This document shows, piece by piece, positions 26,826-35,552 of a stretch of 64,000 bases of DNA. A program made the position numbers and the translations under genes. A model generated the notes under the pieces. That model was not told where the DNA came from. It was given only the letters and a program-made list of their open reading frames with translations, and searched no databases. Position 1 is the first letter of the stretch. Each line of letters opens with the position of its first letter. This stretch comes from Pasteurella skyensis (GTDB lineage Bacteria; Pseudomonadota; Gammaproteobacteria; Enterobacterales; Pasteurellaceae): assembly GCF_013377295.1 (NCBI RefSeq), contig NZ_CP016180.1, positions 1,860,001-1,924,000 on the forward strand. Reading direction: 5' to 3'.

Positions 26826-27767
26826 CTAAGTTAATGTGATAATTACACCAGCAGTGTTCTTATTGCTTGATGCATATTTCTTCCAAGATGCAGTTGCTCC
26901 TAATGTTTCTATATCAGGGTTAGAACCTGCTTCTTTGTCATTGTAAGAGTACCCAAGAACATCAATGTTGAATGTCCCCTCAGCACGAACACCAATAGAT
27001 AAGTTTGTTCTGTCGTTGATGTTGTATGCAGCAACTTCTGGCAGTTGAGAATTGGTGATTTTCACTGCACCAGGCTGTAAGCCATAGATTGTTCTTTGTT
27101 TTGCTTGGTCGGTAACTAAAACAGGAACGTTTAAAGTACCTGGCATTCCGCCATAGATGACCACACCTGCCTCTTCATAGATTTTTTCAGCAATAGCTTG
27201 ATCAATAAAATCAAACCACGTTTCACTATCCATTAACCACAAACCTACTCGGTTAAATTTATCACCAAAAGCACGAAAGCCTTTAGTCATCACTTTTTTA
27301 CCATCTACACTGATTGAACCGCTAGTTTGCATTTGGCTATTAGACCCGATTGCACCATCTAATGAGGCTGTAGCGTAGTTAAAGTACCCTTCTATTAAAG
27401 CGTCAGCATAATCACGACCAACTACCTGAGAAAACTCTTCAGGGCTGCGTCCGCGACGCTTCATCGCTTCTTTGGTCATTTCGTATGGACCATACATAAA
27501 AGGCACTTTAACCCCTACCTTTTCGCCCATATCAATCTTGTTGCCTTCTGCTGCTGCATTAGAGTTGACGTCACGATGTTTGATTGAACCACCAATTTTG
27601 TAAAAAGCATCGTGAGAAAAATCGCCTAGAATATTTTTATCTTCGAGGACTAACGCGCCATTACTTGCTTTGTTGAAAGTTGCAAGATTATCTTGCATTT
27701 GCTCAAGATATCCAGTTTGAACATCTTGGTTATAGATGATTACATCACTATTTACTGTTGTTGCCAT
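26826..27767 (-). CDS. Major capsid protein
   Basis: 313 residues, HK97-fold type by position and content: between scaffold and connector genes, with phrases GPYEMTKEAMKRRGRSPEEFS, VGLWLMDSETWFDFIDQAI and VPVLVTDQAKQRTIYGLQPGA. AAGGAG ribosome site. No protease gene lies nearby, so the shell probably assembles on the separate scaffold. Confidence 0.85.
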   Translation of the reverse strand: MATTVNSDVIIYNQDVQTGYLEQMQDNLATFNKASNGALVLEDKNILGDFSHDAFYKIGGSIKHRDVNSNAAAEGNKIDMGEKVGVKVPFMYGPYEMTKEAMKRRGRSPEEFSQVVGRDYADALIEGYFNYATASLDGAIGSNSQMQTSGSISVDGKKVMTKGFRAFGDKFNRVGLWLMDSETWFDFIDQAIAEKIYEEAGVVIYGGMPGTLNVPVLVTDQAKQRTIYGLQPGAVKITNSQLPEVAAYNINDRTNLSIGVRAEGTFNIDVLGYSYNDKEAGSNPDIETLGATASWKKYASSNKNTAGVIITLT

Positions 27768-27782
27768 TTATAGCTCCTTAAA

Positions 27783-28556
27783 TTATTTATCAAGTTTTAG
27801 AAAAGCTGCGTGTCCGTTTTCTTCAACAAACTTATGCTTTTCTTCTGCACTCATTTTTGAACGTTTTAAATTCGTTTGGCTTCCACCATTACCACTAACA
27901 GAAGGGTTAGCACCTGCACCGCTCATTCCAGAGCTTTTTAAAATACTGTCTTTGTTTGGATAGCTATCAACTAAAATAGCCAGTGACTCTTCAAAGTCGG
28001 CTAAGCTACCTGCTGTTTCAGGCTTGCGTGAATACAGTTCATTACCTTGACCATCTGTTGCAACCACTTTGCCATCTTTAATTTGAAAATGACGACCAAA
28101 GAATGCTTGTGCTACATCAGTAGGAATTGCTAGGTTTTCTGCAATAAACTTACTTCTAGCAAACGAACCGCCAATCTTCTCATCATAAAGTTGTTGTTTA
28201 AGTTTTTCTGCTTCTGCATTCGCTTCGTCAAGTTGTGTTTGATATGTTTTAGCCATTTCAGCCTTAACTTTTTCAACCTCACCTGAATCAATTAATTTTT
28301 TGGCATCTAAATCACCTAACTTCTGCAGCGCTTCTTTTGCCTTTTCAGGGTCTGTAATCCCTTCAAACGCTTTGAGTTGTTTTTCTAACGCATCTTTTGC
28401 CTCACGATGTCCTTTTGCTTCACCATTCAACTGAGCAATTTTTGCTGAGGCTCGAAACGCATCGAAAGCAATCTCGCTTCCATCTTCTTTTAAATAAACT
28501 GGCTTTCCGTCTTCTAATACTACGTTGCCGTTTTCGTCTAATTTTAATTTCCACAT
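27783..28556 (-). CDS. Scaffolding protein (DUF6651-like)
   Basis: 257 residues with N-terminal beta hairpin (KLKLDENGNVVLEDGKPVYLKEDGSE), a long central coiled coil (about 45-125), a short folded piece (FAENLAIPTDVAQAFFGRHF-like, about 130-160) and a charged C-terminus. This is the usual plan of phage scaffold proteins upstream of the capsid gene. Confidence 0.8.
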   Translation of the reverse strand: MWKLKLDENGNVVLEDGKPVYLKEDGSEIAFDAFRASAKIAQLNGEAKGHREAKDALEKQLKAFEGITDPEKAKEALQKLGDLDAKKLIDSGEVEKVKAEMAKTYQTQLDEANAEAEKLKQQLYDEKIGGSFARSKFIAENLAIPTDVAQAFFGRHFQIKDGKVVATDGQGNELYSRKPETAGSLADFEESLAILVDSYPNKDSILKSSGMSGAGANPSVSGNGGSQTNLKRSKMSAEEKHKFVEENGHAAFLKLDK

Positions 28557-28612
28557 ACTTTAGTTTCCTTTTGGTTTTTCCAAACATTCGCCTAAAACCT
28601 TCTGATTTCAGA

Positions 28613-28653
28613 CATAAAAAAACCGCTTACATATCTCTATGTAAACGGTCGGT
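28613..28653 (-). terminator. Terminator after the toxin-immunity cassette
   Basis: Minus strand ACCGTTTACAT-AGAGAT-ATGTAAGCGGT plus T tract, between the immunity-like gene and the scaffold. It contains a USS core. Confidence 0.88.
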
Positions 28654-28674
28654 TAATTTTAAATTGTTTAAATT

Positions 28675-28932
28675 CTAATGATTGATTTCTGCTAGATATT
28701 CTCTAACTAGCTGTCTAAATTCATCTTCGTTAATTTCATAATCATCACCTGGATAATAATCATCGCACGCTGTTCTGATTTTGGCAGCAGTTTCCCACGT
28801 ATCTTTGTCATTTTGACCAAGCCCTCTATCATCGCTATCCCACATATCAAGGTACTTATCAGAAAAATCAAATGCAGATACTTTGCCTTTATCAAAATCA
28901 ATCGCAAATTGTATTAATGGTGTTACTACCAT
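28675..28932 (-). CDS. Colicin-D-type immunity protein
   Basis: 85 residues, very acidic, helical. The pattern F-G-K-V-S-A-F-D-F-x-x-x-Y-L-D-M-W (about 13-31) followed by a CDDYYPGDDYEINEDEFR segment (about 55-72) is that of bacterial colicin-like immunity (ImmD) proteins; ImmD itself is 87 residues. Starts 7 nt inside the MuF-toxin gene, so translation is coupled, and is followed by a terminator. Presumed to bind and block the tRNase-like domain of its neighbour. Confidence 0.75.
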   Translation of the reverse strand: MVVTPLIQFAIDFDKGKVSAFDFSDKYLDMWDSDDRGLGQNDKDTWETAAKIRTACDDYYPGDDYEINEDEFRQLVREYLAEINH

Positions 28933-30263
28933 ATAAAATCCTCTTTAAGATATTTGGTATATTGTGTTTCTCCCTCTACTAACTGCAACACAGTTAGAAA
29001 ACTATTATCTTTACCAAAAACAACAACTACCTTTGTTTTTGGATCATACCAAACTTTGTTATTGCTGTTTTTATACACTCCTTTCTGAATTATATTAGGA
29101 CTATTCATAAAATCAACGATTTTATTCTGAAACTCTTTTTGTGTTACTGAATTATTTCTTGTTGTATCAATTCCCAAATGTTTTGCGTGTTTATTAAACT
29201 TGCGCTTTAATTGACTACTTTGAAACCTTGCTCCTTTTAATGCTTTAGTATCAACAACAGGCTCTATAAAATGCGGATTAAATTTACGCTTTAATTCTGT
29301 TAGTGTCAAAGGTCGCCCTGTCTGATCTAACATATCACTAAAAGTAATGACGTTTCTACGCCATAAATCAGCTTTTCCTTTGCCTAAAATCTCATCTTGT
29401 TGAGATTTGGTTTTACCTTCTAGCCAATCCTCATACGTTATTCTTTTAGAGTTACCATTTAACAATTTGCATTTAAATATTAAACGCAATCTAGAGCGAC
29501 AACGAGGATGAAGAGGAGGACGAGCATAAGGCACTGAATGTCCTATTGGTTTCTTATCCAAGTCCCAACGTTTACCATCTCTCACCTGACAAGATGTTGA
29601 TGTTCTGCCATCTAATACAGACACGTGTTCTTCACCAAGAAATATTTTCTTACCAACTTCTTTTAGTGCGTAATGAGCTGCATCAGACACCTTGCCAACA
29701 GATGTGACTATCAATGTTTCTGCGTTTCTAAGCTGTGACTTAGCTAATGATTTGAAATCACTGATGATGCTTTCAATATCACTGTTGTTAAAAGCTCCTT
29801 GTCTTAGTGTCCCTTGAAATCTACGAAAATAATCATTGCTTTGTTTGACCCACCAATCGCCTATTGCAACACCACTTATTAAGAGAGCCTCATCTAACGA
29901 ATTTAACTTATCATCGCTCATTGGCTTTAATAAGTCATCATCAATGTAATTATTGTAAACTTCTACAAGATTATTGTGTTCAACACGCAAGAACTCTAAA
30001 AGCTCTGTTTCTTGCTCTATTCTAATTTCTTGATATTTATCATTAATTAATTTTTTAACTTCATTTATAAACTTGTTTAGCTCCCTTTTTCGCAGATTTT
30101 TAACATCAGCGAGCAACAATCTTTTAATGATATTGTCTTGGAGAATGTTTAAATTTTTACGAGCCATTTTTCTAAGATGAGCATCATATCTGAAGTGGAG
30201 AATTTGATGGTCAACAAGATCTTCAATTATCTTCTGCTCGATTGTTCTCTTCTGTGAAGCCAT
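28926..30263 (-). CDS. MuF-type head morphogenesis protein with C-terminal colicin D-like toxin domain
   Basis: 445 residues from ATG 30263 (GAGGG site; a GTG precedes it). Residues about 1-190 are helical; 195-265 hold the MuF minor-head motif (VLDGRTSTSC ... HPRCRS). From about 348 the sequence changes: KRKFNKHAKHLGI, FMNSPNIIQKGVYKN, WYDPKTKVVVVFGKD, SFLTVLQL. This order (K-F-KHA-x-x-x-G, Y-x-x-x-x-Y-DP-T, D-x-x-F-S/T) follows the colicin D anticodon nuclease domain. The catalytic KH is present (358-359); the later Ser and Trp of colicin D read Thr and Leu. MuF proteins enter the capsid, so the toxin could be packaged and injected. Confidence 0.75.
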   Translation of the reverse strand: MASQKRTIEQKIIEDLVDHQILHFRYDAHLRKMARKNLNILQDNIIKRLLLADVKNLRKRELNKFINEVKKLINDKYQEIRIEQETELLEFLRVEHNNLVEVYNNYIDDDLLKPMSDDKLNSLDEALLISGVAIGDWWVKQSNDYFRRFQGTLRQGAFNNSDIESIISDFKSLAKSQLRNAETLIVTSVGKVSDAAHYALKEVGKKIFLGEEHVSVLDGRTSTSCQVRDGKRWDLDKKPIGHSVPYARPPLHPRCRSRLRLIFKCKLLNGNSKRITYEDWLEGKTKSQQDEILGKGKADLWRRNVITFSDMLDQTGRPLTLTELKRKFNPHFIEPVVDTKALKGARFQSSQLKRKFNKHAKHLGIDTTRNNSVTQKEFQNKIVDFMNSPNIIQKGVYKNSNNKVWYDPKTKVVVVFGKDNSFLTVLQLVEGETQYTKYLKEDFIW

Positions 30264-31617
30264 CACTTAAACCCTCGCTATTCAGCCTTTCTTGCTCATC
30301 TTCCCAAGTTCTTTCTTCACTAATCAAGCCACGTCTTTTGGCTTCTTCAAAAGTCGTGCGTGTTGAAAGTGAACCGCTTGTTTGTAACTTAATTACAGTA
30401 TCCATTGAAGCGTTTGGATCTAAATCATCATCAATATTACCCGTTATTTCTACAGCGTTATCTTGCGGAATATTGAGCCACATTGAGACAAAATCTAATG
30501 CTTGGTCTAAACTATCTTCTAAAGTGTTAGCCATTGCTTTTAACTGACTAATTTCCTTTCCTTGCTCGTCTTTAGCTTGACTATCTGTCATTGCTAAAGC
30601 TGTTTTAGTCAGTAACTTAGCACCTGCAACTTTCATCTGCTCTTCAAGCTCTTTTAGACTTCCTTGTCCTGATGAAATCGCTGCACCAGAATGCTCTATG
30701 TAACCAATTTTTCCATTTTCAGGAAGTAGTATTAGACTTTTCCCAATCTCGACATCGTCAGAAACAGTAACACCTGAAGCCCACAACAGTGGAACTCTAG
30801 CAGTATTTAATATATTGTCTTGATCTGATTGTGATTGCCAGTGCTTGATGTTTAAATAAGCTAATTCCATCAATGGTGGCTCTGCATTCATAAAACCTTT
30901 TTTATTAGTAATCAAAGGAACTATAGGAATTGCATTTAATGACTTGCCGCTTGCTTTTGGCGTTATTTCGTCAACTAATTTATATTCACCATCAACATCT
31001 TCGTATTTTCTAACTCTTCCAATTTCATAAACAACAATCAGTTCTTTTGTTTCTGATGAAAACTCATCACTATCAACAGTTGAGATTTCTTTGTATCTAA
31101 ACTGAGAAAGCGATAGAACGCCGTTTATAACCGCTGTTTTGAAGCCAAGTACATTGTGAGGTGGAATATGTACGAGATAAGGTCTAACCCCATTTTTCTT
31201 TTCGTCCGAGCGTGTTTTAACGTTGTCATTAACAGGATAATCAACCAACACAAAGCTAATGCCATAAGATAGTGCTGATTTAAACCATTCCATTGCAAAT
31301 ACATTCAGATCATTGCCTAACAAATCAATATTCGGCAATATCTCGCTTTTTATTTTTTCTTGTACGTTTTCAGTAGAAATAGGATCGAAAAATACTCGTC
31401 CTGTCATTTGTTTAATAGTCTCAGCTAATGTTGGATATAATGTTGCTTTCTGTAATCGTTTTTTATAATCATCATCTTCTTCGCGCTTAAATTTCGGCAA
31501 ATGTGTTTCGCCTTTCGCTCGCATTGTTCGAGTTCCGCCGAGCAAATCATCTATAATCTGAATTTGTTCGTGCAACAACGTTATTTCTTTTGTCTTTTTT
31601 GCAACTGATGAAGTCAT
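30223..31617 (-). CDS. Portal protein (DUF4055-like)
   Basis: 464 residues. N-terminal RMRAKGETHLPKF region, then LYPTLAETIKQMTGRVFFDPI (about 56-76) and a C-terminal SMWLNIPQDNAVEITGNIDDDLDP (about 383-406) match DUF4055 portals. Sits between terminase and MuF genes. Forms the dodecameric vertex through which DNA is packed. Its end overlaps the MuF gene by about 40 nt, more than elsewhere in the operon. Confidence 0.85.
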   Translation of the reverse strand: MTSSVAKKTKEITLLHEQIQIIDDLLGGTRTMRAKGETHLPKFKREEDDDYKKRLQKATLYPTLAETIKQMTGRVFFDPISTENVQEKIKSEILPNIDLLGNDLNVFAMEWFKSALSYGISFVLVDYPVNDNVKTRSDEKKNGVRPYLVHIPPHNVLGFKTAVINGVLSLSQFRYKEISTVDSDEFSSETKELIVVYEIGRVRKYEDVDGEYKLVDEITPKASGKSLNAIPIVPLITNKKGFMNAEPPLMELAYLNIKHWQSQSDQDNILNTARVPLLWASGVTVSDDVEIGKSLILLPENGKIGYIEHSGAAISSGQGSLKELEEQMKVAGAKLLTKTALAMTDSQAKDEQGKEISQLKAMANTLEDSLDQALDFVSMWLNIPQDNAVEITGNIDDDLDPNASMDTVIKLQTSGSLSTRTTFEEAKRRGLISEERTWEDEQERLNSEGLSDGFTEENNRAEDN

Positions 31618-31631
31618 TTTTATTCCTCATT

Positions 31632-32867
31632 TTAAATTGGAGACTCAACTTGTGTTAATCCTCCTTTTCTCTTAATTAAAGGATTTAGAGCGTAACGAAG
31701 AGCATCTATATAGTGATTATGCTTATCAATTATTATCGGTAGCACATCACCAGTTAAACGGTCTGTCTTATAACTGTATAAACGAAATTCTTTTAATGTC
31801 TCTACACAACGTGGGTGTATATAAACTTTGTTATATGACTTGATATGTTCAATACCATCTTCAACGCTACCTTTCCATTTTTTAGCACCTATAATTCTCG
31901 CTAATCCTTTGCGTTTTAAATGACTAATGCTTTCAGGACGTGCCGAATCAGCTCGAATGATATGCCTTTCAATATCAGGTATTCTATCTACTAGATATTT
32001 AGGCGTATCGTCCAGCTCTAAGCCCACTTTTCCGCCCTCGTATTCAATATAAAGATTATTATTAAACACCCAACACTTAATACCAGCCGTTGGATCTTGA
32101 GAAAACCCAAAGTCAAGACCGTGGTAAGGTCCAGCAAAATCTTCTTTTGCTGTGAACTCTAATTCTTGGTACTTGCCATTGAATATTTGAGCATCCGAAT
32201 GCTCTCTATAAGCACCTTCCCAAATCCATCTGTATGTAGCATCGTCTAAACGTTTCTTATCAGACAATCGCTCTTGTTCTAACACATCAGGGAACCAAGG
32301 GTTATCTGTGTAATTCATTTCAACGATTAGAGCGTCATCAGGAGGATTAACTCTAAATCTATTATCAGTAGCAGACTCTCTTTGCTCAGGATTCCACGTT
32401 ACCCAAATTTCAGAATTGTTTTCACGAACTGTCGGAATTAATTTAGACCAAGCCACCTCGCTTACTGACTCAGCTTCATCAACCCAAGCAAGTAGTATTT
32501 TAGCTTTAGACTTAATACTGTCTAAATTATGACGTAATCCTGCAAACACATAACGAACAGAACCACACTTTGTTTTGATGTATTTATCGCCAATTTCAAA
32601 AAAGTTATTTAAAAAAGGCTCTGACCTTATCGCTTCTTTAACCTCTTCTAATGAACTTTCCTCTAGTGAATTCATAAACTCACGACCGCAGAGAATTACA
32701 CCACTATCGCCACTTTGTACTCTCATATAAGCATAAACAGCGGTCATTTTTGCGAACGATCTTGTTTTAGCAGAACCTCGTCCGCCATAAGCCCCTTTAT
32801 ATCTGCTTGGCGTGGCAAATACAGGTATTAATTTTGGTGGAAGTCTAATAAGTGTTTCATCATTCAT
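31632..32867 (-). CDS. Terminase large subunit (PBSX type)
   Basis: 411 residues from ATG 32867 (GAGGA site, 8-nt overlap with the small subunit). Walker A GGRGSAKTRS near residue 27-36, Walker B ILLAWVDEAE near 127, and nuclease acidic residues in HGLDFGFSQDPTAG and DSARPES, then DALRYAL at the end. ATP-driven motor and headful/cos nuclease of the Terminase_3 family. Confidence 0.93.
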   Translation of the reverse strand: MNDETLIRLPPKLIPVFATPSRYKGAYGGRGSAKTRSFAKMTAVYAYMRVQSGDSGVILCGREFMNSLEESSLEEVKEAIRSEPFLNNFFEIGDKYIKTKCGSVRYVFAGLRHNLDSIKSKAKILLAWVDEAESVSEVAWSKLIPTVRENNSEIWVTWNPEQRESATDNRFRVNPPDDALIVEMNYTDNPWFPDVLEQERLSDKKRLDDATYRWIWEGAYREHSDAQIFNGKYQELEFTAKEDFAGPYHGLDFGFSQDPTAGIKCWVFNNNLYIEYEGGKVGLELDDTPKYLVDRIPDIERHIIRADSARPESISHLKRKGLARIIGAKKWKGSVEDGIEHIKSYNKVYIHPRCVETLKEFRLYSYKTDRLTGDVLPIIIDKHNHYIDALRYALNPLIKRKGGLTQVESPI

Positions 32868-33231
32868 TCTTTTCCTCAAAATCAGGAGCAACTAATTTAA
32901 TAACTGTTGGATTACGTATTGAATTATCGCTAGAAGTGTGATCGATAACTTGACTTTCTTTCCAGCCTGCTTGTGTTTTTAAATAAAATATTGCAGCAGT
33001 AGTATTGCCATCTTGTGCTTGTCTTATTAAATTATGAGCCACACTTGCAATAGCCTTATTTTTCCCTTTTTTATAATGTTCAAAAACTTCTGGCTGTCTT
33101 TCGCAAATCGCAGTAAAAGTGTTTCTAGCTATACCGAAGTAATCTGCTATTTGCTCTAAAGTTAAAACACTAGCAAGAGCTTCTACTTGTGCTATTTGCT
33201 TTTCATCTAATTTTTTTTTAGGTCTTGCCAT
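32860..33231 (-). CDS. Terminase small subunit
   Basis: 123 residues. N-terminal helix-turn-helix (EQIADYFGIARNTFTAICERQPEVFEHY, in parts, about 26-53) followed by an oligomerisation helix and a variable C-terminus. Recognises the packaging site and loads the large subunit, whose gene overlaps by 8 nt. Confidence 0.85.
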   Translation of the reverse strand: MARPKKKLDEKQIAQVEALASVLTLEQIADYFGIARNTFTAICERQPEVFEHYKKGKNKAIASVAHNLIRQAQDGNTTAAIFYLKTQAGWKESQVIDHTSSDNSIRNPTVIKLVAPDFEEKNE

Positions 33232-33234
33232 AAC

Positions 33235-33435
33235 TTATACTCCAGTTACATCTAATTCGCTCTCAATGTCTGCGTAAAAAGAACCATCATTATTGTGCCA
33301 GTGAGTAACTGGAGGCTCTTCTGCATTTTCACCTGTTTCTGCCAATAACCACTTTCCAAATTTACTTTGAAAAATAACTTGAGCATACTTACCATTACGT
33401 AGTTTTACTGTTTTTCCAATTTCTAAATCAATCAT
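33235..33435 (-). CDS. Hypothetical phage protein (66 aa)
   Basis: 66 residues from ATG 33435, fixed by AAGGAG seven bases upstream. Content: MIDLEIGKTVKLRNGKYAQV, KWLLAETGE, VTHWHNNDGS; beta-rich, small, without cysteines. Sits between the spanins and the terminase. Not recognised. Confidence 0.6.
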   Translation of the reverse strand: MIDLEIGKTVKLRNGKYAQVIFQSKFGKWLLAETGENAEEPPVTHWHNNDGSFYADIESELDVTGV

Positions 33436-33710
33436 TCTGATTCTCCTTGCCACTCTTTAATTAAATTAATCTGTTTAGCACAGATGTCACGCTCTTCAAT
33501 CACTGTGATTAAAAACCTAATAACATCACCATAAGTCTTGCCATTAAACACTGTTTGCTTACACTCAACTAGATAAGCAATCGGTACTCTTACTTTCTCT
33601 ACTTTAGTTACTACTGATTGACTGCAACTGCTTAGAAATATCGCTAGGCAAAAAGGTATTAGCACACTTTTCATTTTGAAGAGTTTGCTTAATATTTTTT
33701 TTTGTTTCAT
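33432..33710 (-). CDS. Outer-membrane spanin lipoprotein (Rz1-like)
   Basis: 92 residues. Signal peptide with lipobox FLSSC (Cys near residue 29) and a soluble remainder of about 60 residues, longer than lambda Rz1. Reading frame is nested out of frame in the end of the Rz-like gene, the standard Rz/Rz1 arrangement. Start could also be the internal Met at 33674. The nine-A run near 33695-33703 lies in both frames. Helps fuse inner and outer membranes at lysis. Confidence 0.75.
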   Translation of the reverse strand: MKQKKILSKLFKMKSVLIPFCLAIFLSSCSQSVVTKVEKVRVPIAYLVECKQTVFNGKTYGDVIRFLITVIEERDICAKQINLIKEWQGESE

Positions 33711-33951
33711 TTGCTTTTTCTCTTAACGATGTAACAGCTTGTTGATAGCTAGTAACAGCATCTCTTTCTAGTTTTAAGTTTCTAACTAACTCTTGATTTG
33801 CTTCTTCTTGCTTAATGATAAGCTGGGATTGAGCTTGGACTTTGGCACTTAATTTCAAATTCATCTGATATTGAACCCATAACCCACTACACAATCCCAA
33901 AACTAGCACTGCGATTACTGCCCTGATTGTGAACTGTATCCTGCTAAACAT
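33604..33951 (-). CDS. Inner-membrane spanin (Rz-like)
   Basis: 115 residues from ATG 33951. N-terminal membrane anchor (about 9-30, IRAVIAVLVLGLCSGLWV) followed by a periplasmic coiled coil with many Gln and Lys. Overlaps the end of the endolysin gene by 37 nt and contains the start of the Rz1-like frame. Together they form the spanin complex. Confidence 0.82.
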   Translation of the reverse strand: MFSRIQFTIRAVIAVLVLGLCSGLWVQYQMNLKLSAKVQAQSQLIIKQEEANQELVRNLKLERDAVTSYQQAVTSLREKANETKKNIKQTLQNEKCANTFLPSDISKQLQSISSN

Positions 33952-34460
33952 AGTTGTTTCTCTTTCTCTCGACGAATAACCAAGCCATTTAATACTCGAC
34001 CATTGCTGTACTTCCATTTCGTAAACTCATTGCACATAGCTTTGATTTTTCCAGCTCGAGCATACTTAAATAGAGTAGATTTCTTCATCGTGCCACAACC
34101 AACATTAAACGTGATTGATGTCGCAGCTTCAAAAGCACCCTGCGGTAAATTATCACCATTAGCAAATCTATTTACACACTCTTCGGCTTTGTGAATGTCT
34201 TTTACCCATCTGTCCGCTATCTCTTCGTGTGTGTAAACTTTACGTTTAATTAAATCTCCGCCGGCTTCTGTTGAACCAATCCCAACAGTAAGCACTCCCG
34301 CAGGACATTTATAAGGGTATTTTCTACAACCCTCTGCTTGTCCTATAATTTCAAGACCTTGCTGTGTAGTTCGGATCTCATCCGGATATTTAGATACAAG
34401 TATCCCAATAACGGCAAGAACACTACACCCCGCAGCTAACTTATGGCTTCTCATCTTCAT
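33915..34460 (-). CDS. Endolysin, SAR-type glycoside hydrolase 24 lysozyme
   Basis: 181 residues. Weakly hydrophobic N-terminal signal-anchor (about 8-23, Ala/Gly rich) followed by a T4-type lysozyme with catalytic Glu43, Cys52 and Thr58 in the E-8-C-5-T spacing of R21-like enzymes (EGCRKYPYKC...VLTVG). Four or more cysteines suggest activation by disulfide exchange after release from the membrane. ATG 34460 with GGAGA site, within the end of the holin gene. Confidence 0.9.
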   Translation of the reverse strand: MKMRSHKLAAGCSVLAVIGILVSKYPDEIRTTQQGLEIIGQAEGCRKYPYKCPAGVLTVGIGSTEAGGDLIKRKVYTHEEIADRWVKDIHKAEECVNRFANGDNLPQGAFEAATSITFNVGCGTMKKSTLFKYARAGKIKAMCNEFTKWKYSNGRVLNGLVIRREKEKQLCLAGYSSQSGQ

Positions 34461-34677
34461 TAATCAGTCTCCCGTGTTTGTCTCTTACTCCCGTTCTTAT
34501 TTCTTCAAGATATAACATTCTTTTTTTATATCTTGATTCTCTAAAATATCCAGCAACGGTTATAATCATCCCAATTAAAACCGCCCATTCGCCGAGAGTA
34601 AAATATCCAAATATGGCAGTAGCCCAAGCAGACAATTGAGATGTGATTGGAATATCTTTCACTACGTTTTTATACAT
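34441..34677 (-). CDS. Holin (pinholin-like)
   Basis: 78 residues with two hydrophobic segments (about 16-30 and 32-45) and a charged C-terminus. First gene of the lysis cassette; overlaps the SAR endolysin gene by 20 nt. SAR endolysins are typically paired with pinholins, which depolarise the membrane. Confidence 0.78.
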   Translation of the reverse strand: MYKNVVKDIPITSQLSAWATAIFGYFTLGEWAVLIGMIITVAGYFRESRYKKRMLYLEEIRTGVRDKHGRLINEDEKP

Positions 34678-34691
34678 CCCATAATCTCTCC

Positions 34692-34816
34692 ATAAAAAAA
34701 GCCCACTTAAAAAGTGAGCCCATAAATTTTAGATACAAAAAAACCTCAAATGTATCGCTACATTCGAGGTTATAAAATTCTTTAACTTTTCTTTAAGATG
34801 TGTTTTCGACATCTTA
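34692..34816 (-). terminator. Three stacked hairpins upstream of the lysis genes (tR'-like)
   Basis: On the leftward strand in order: AAGATG/CATCTT (34794-34816), AACCTCGAATGTA/TACATTTGAGGTT plus T7 (34736-34771), GGCTCACTTTTTAAGTGGGC plus T7 (34692-34721). They separate the Q-like gene from holin, the classic place for Q-dependent readthrough into late genes. Confidence 0.85.
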
Positions 34817-34859
34817 TGGGATAAATATACCTTACTGGGCTACCCATTGTCAAATTTTT

Positions 34860-35198
34860 TTATGATAAAAAACCGTGAATAAACATCTCAGCACCTCTAA
34901 ACACAGTATGAACATACCCTTTAGAGCGTTTAATATCCTTAGAAATTTTATTCAAGGAGATATTATTTATGTAATAAGTTTTAATCACTTCATAACCTAG
35001 TTCATCAAATTGTTTCAGCTTGCACACGGCTTTTTCCACTTCGAGTATTTCTTTTTCGGTACCCGTTACACTAGAGGGTATGCACATATCCGAAGTATTC
35101 AAAAAAGCGGATAAACTGGGATATCCAGTGTGTATCTCTACTTCTCTGGACCATCTTCCCCAATTAATCAATCTGGCTTTCAATTCATCTTTTTTCAT
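34860..35198 (-). CDS. Antitermination protein Q-like
   Basis: 112 residues. N-terminal LINWGRWSREVEIHTGYPS and C-terminal helix-turn-helix LGYEVIKTYYINNISLNKISKDIKRSKGYVH (about 67-97) fit the phage_antitermQ family, which binds DNA and loads onto RNA polymerase paused near the late promoter. Position directly before stacked terminators and the holin supports control of the whole 26-kb late operon. Confidence 0.82.
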   Translation of the reverse strand: MKKDELKARLINWGRWSREVEIHTGYPSLSAFLNTSDMCIPSSVTGTEKEILEVEKAVCKLKQFDELGYEVIKTYYINNISLNKISKDIKRSKGYVHTVFRGAEMFIHGFLS

Positions 35199-35216
35199 TT
35201 TTTATCCTTATGACAG

Positions 35217-35552
35217 GGAGACACCTACGTGTCTCCTCATTAAACCCAGTATTTGCAATGCTTTTATGAAATTTTGCGACGGCGACACCTTCATTAAAAA
35301 CTTTCTATATAAATAGAAAAATATAAAAATACATAAATACTCATTTATTTAACTAATCTATATTTTTATAAATCTTTTTTTAGTGTCTCCTGTCTCCTTT
35401 AGTACTAAAATACATATAACATATTGATTTTATTAAAGTTAACAAGGCGACACTTGTTTTTACTTGGTGTCTCCTCGCACCATATAACTTGTTGATTTTT
35501 ATATAAATTAATGGCGACACGAGATTTATGGTTGTTACAGGTTGCTGTCGCC
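35217..35552. repeat. Cluster of GG(A/C)GACAC repeats, candidate replication origin
   Basis: Nine copies in 336 bp. GGAGACACC at 35217; its complement GTGTCTCC at 35229, 35383, 35391 (TGTCTCC) and 35466; GGCGACAC at 35281, 35446 and 35513; complement CTGTCGCC at 35545, inside the primase C-terminus. A very AT-rich stretch (35290-35380) lies between. The gap holds no gene. Iteron-like sites beside a replication primase suggest an origin. Confidence 0.65.

Noticed and set aside
33695-33703. Nine-A run in the spanin genes as a phase-variation switch
   Set aside because: Single homopolymer in a lytic gene pair where both frames are currently intact; no sign of switching.
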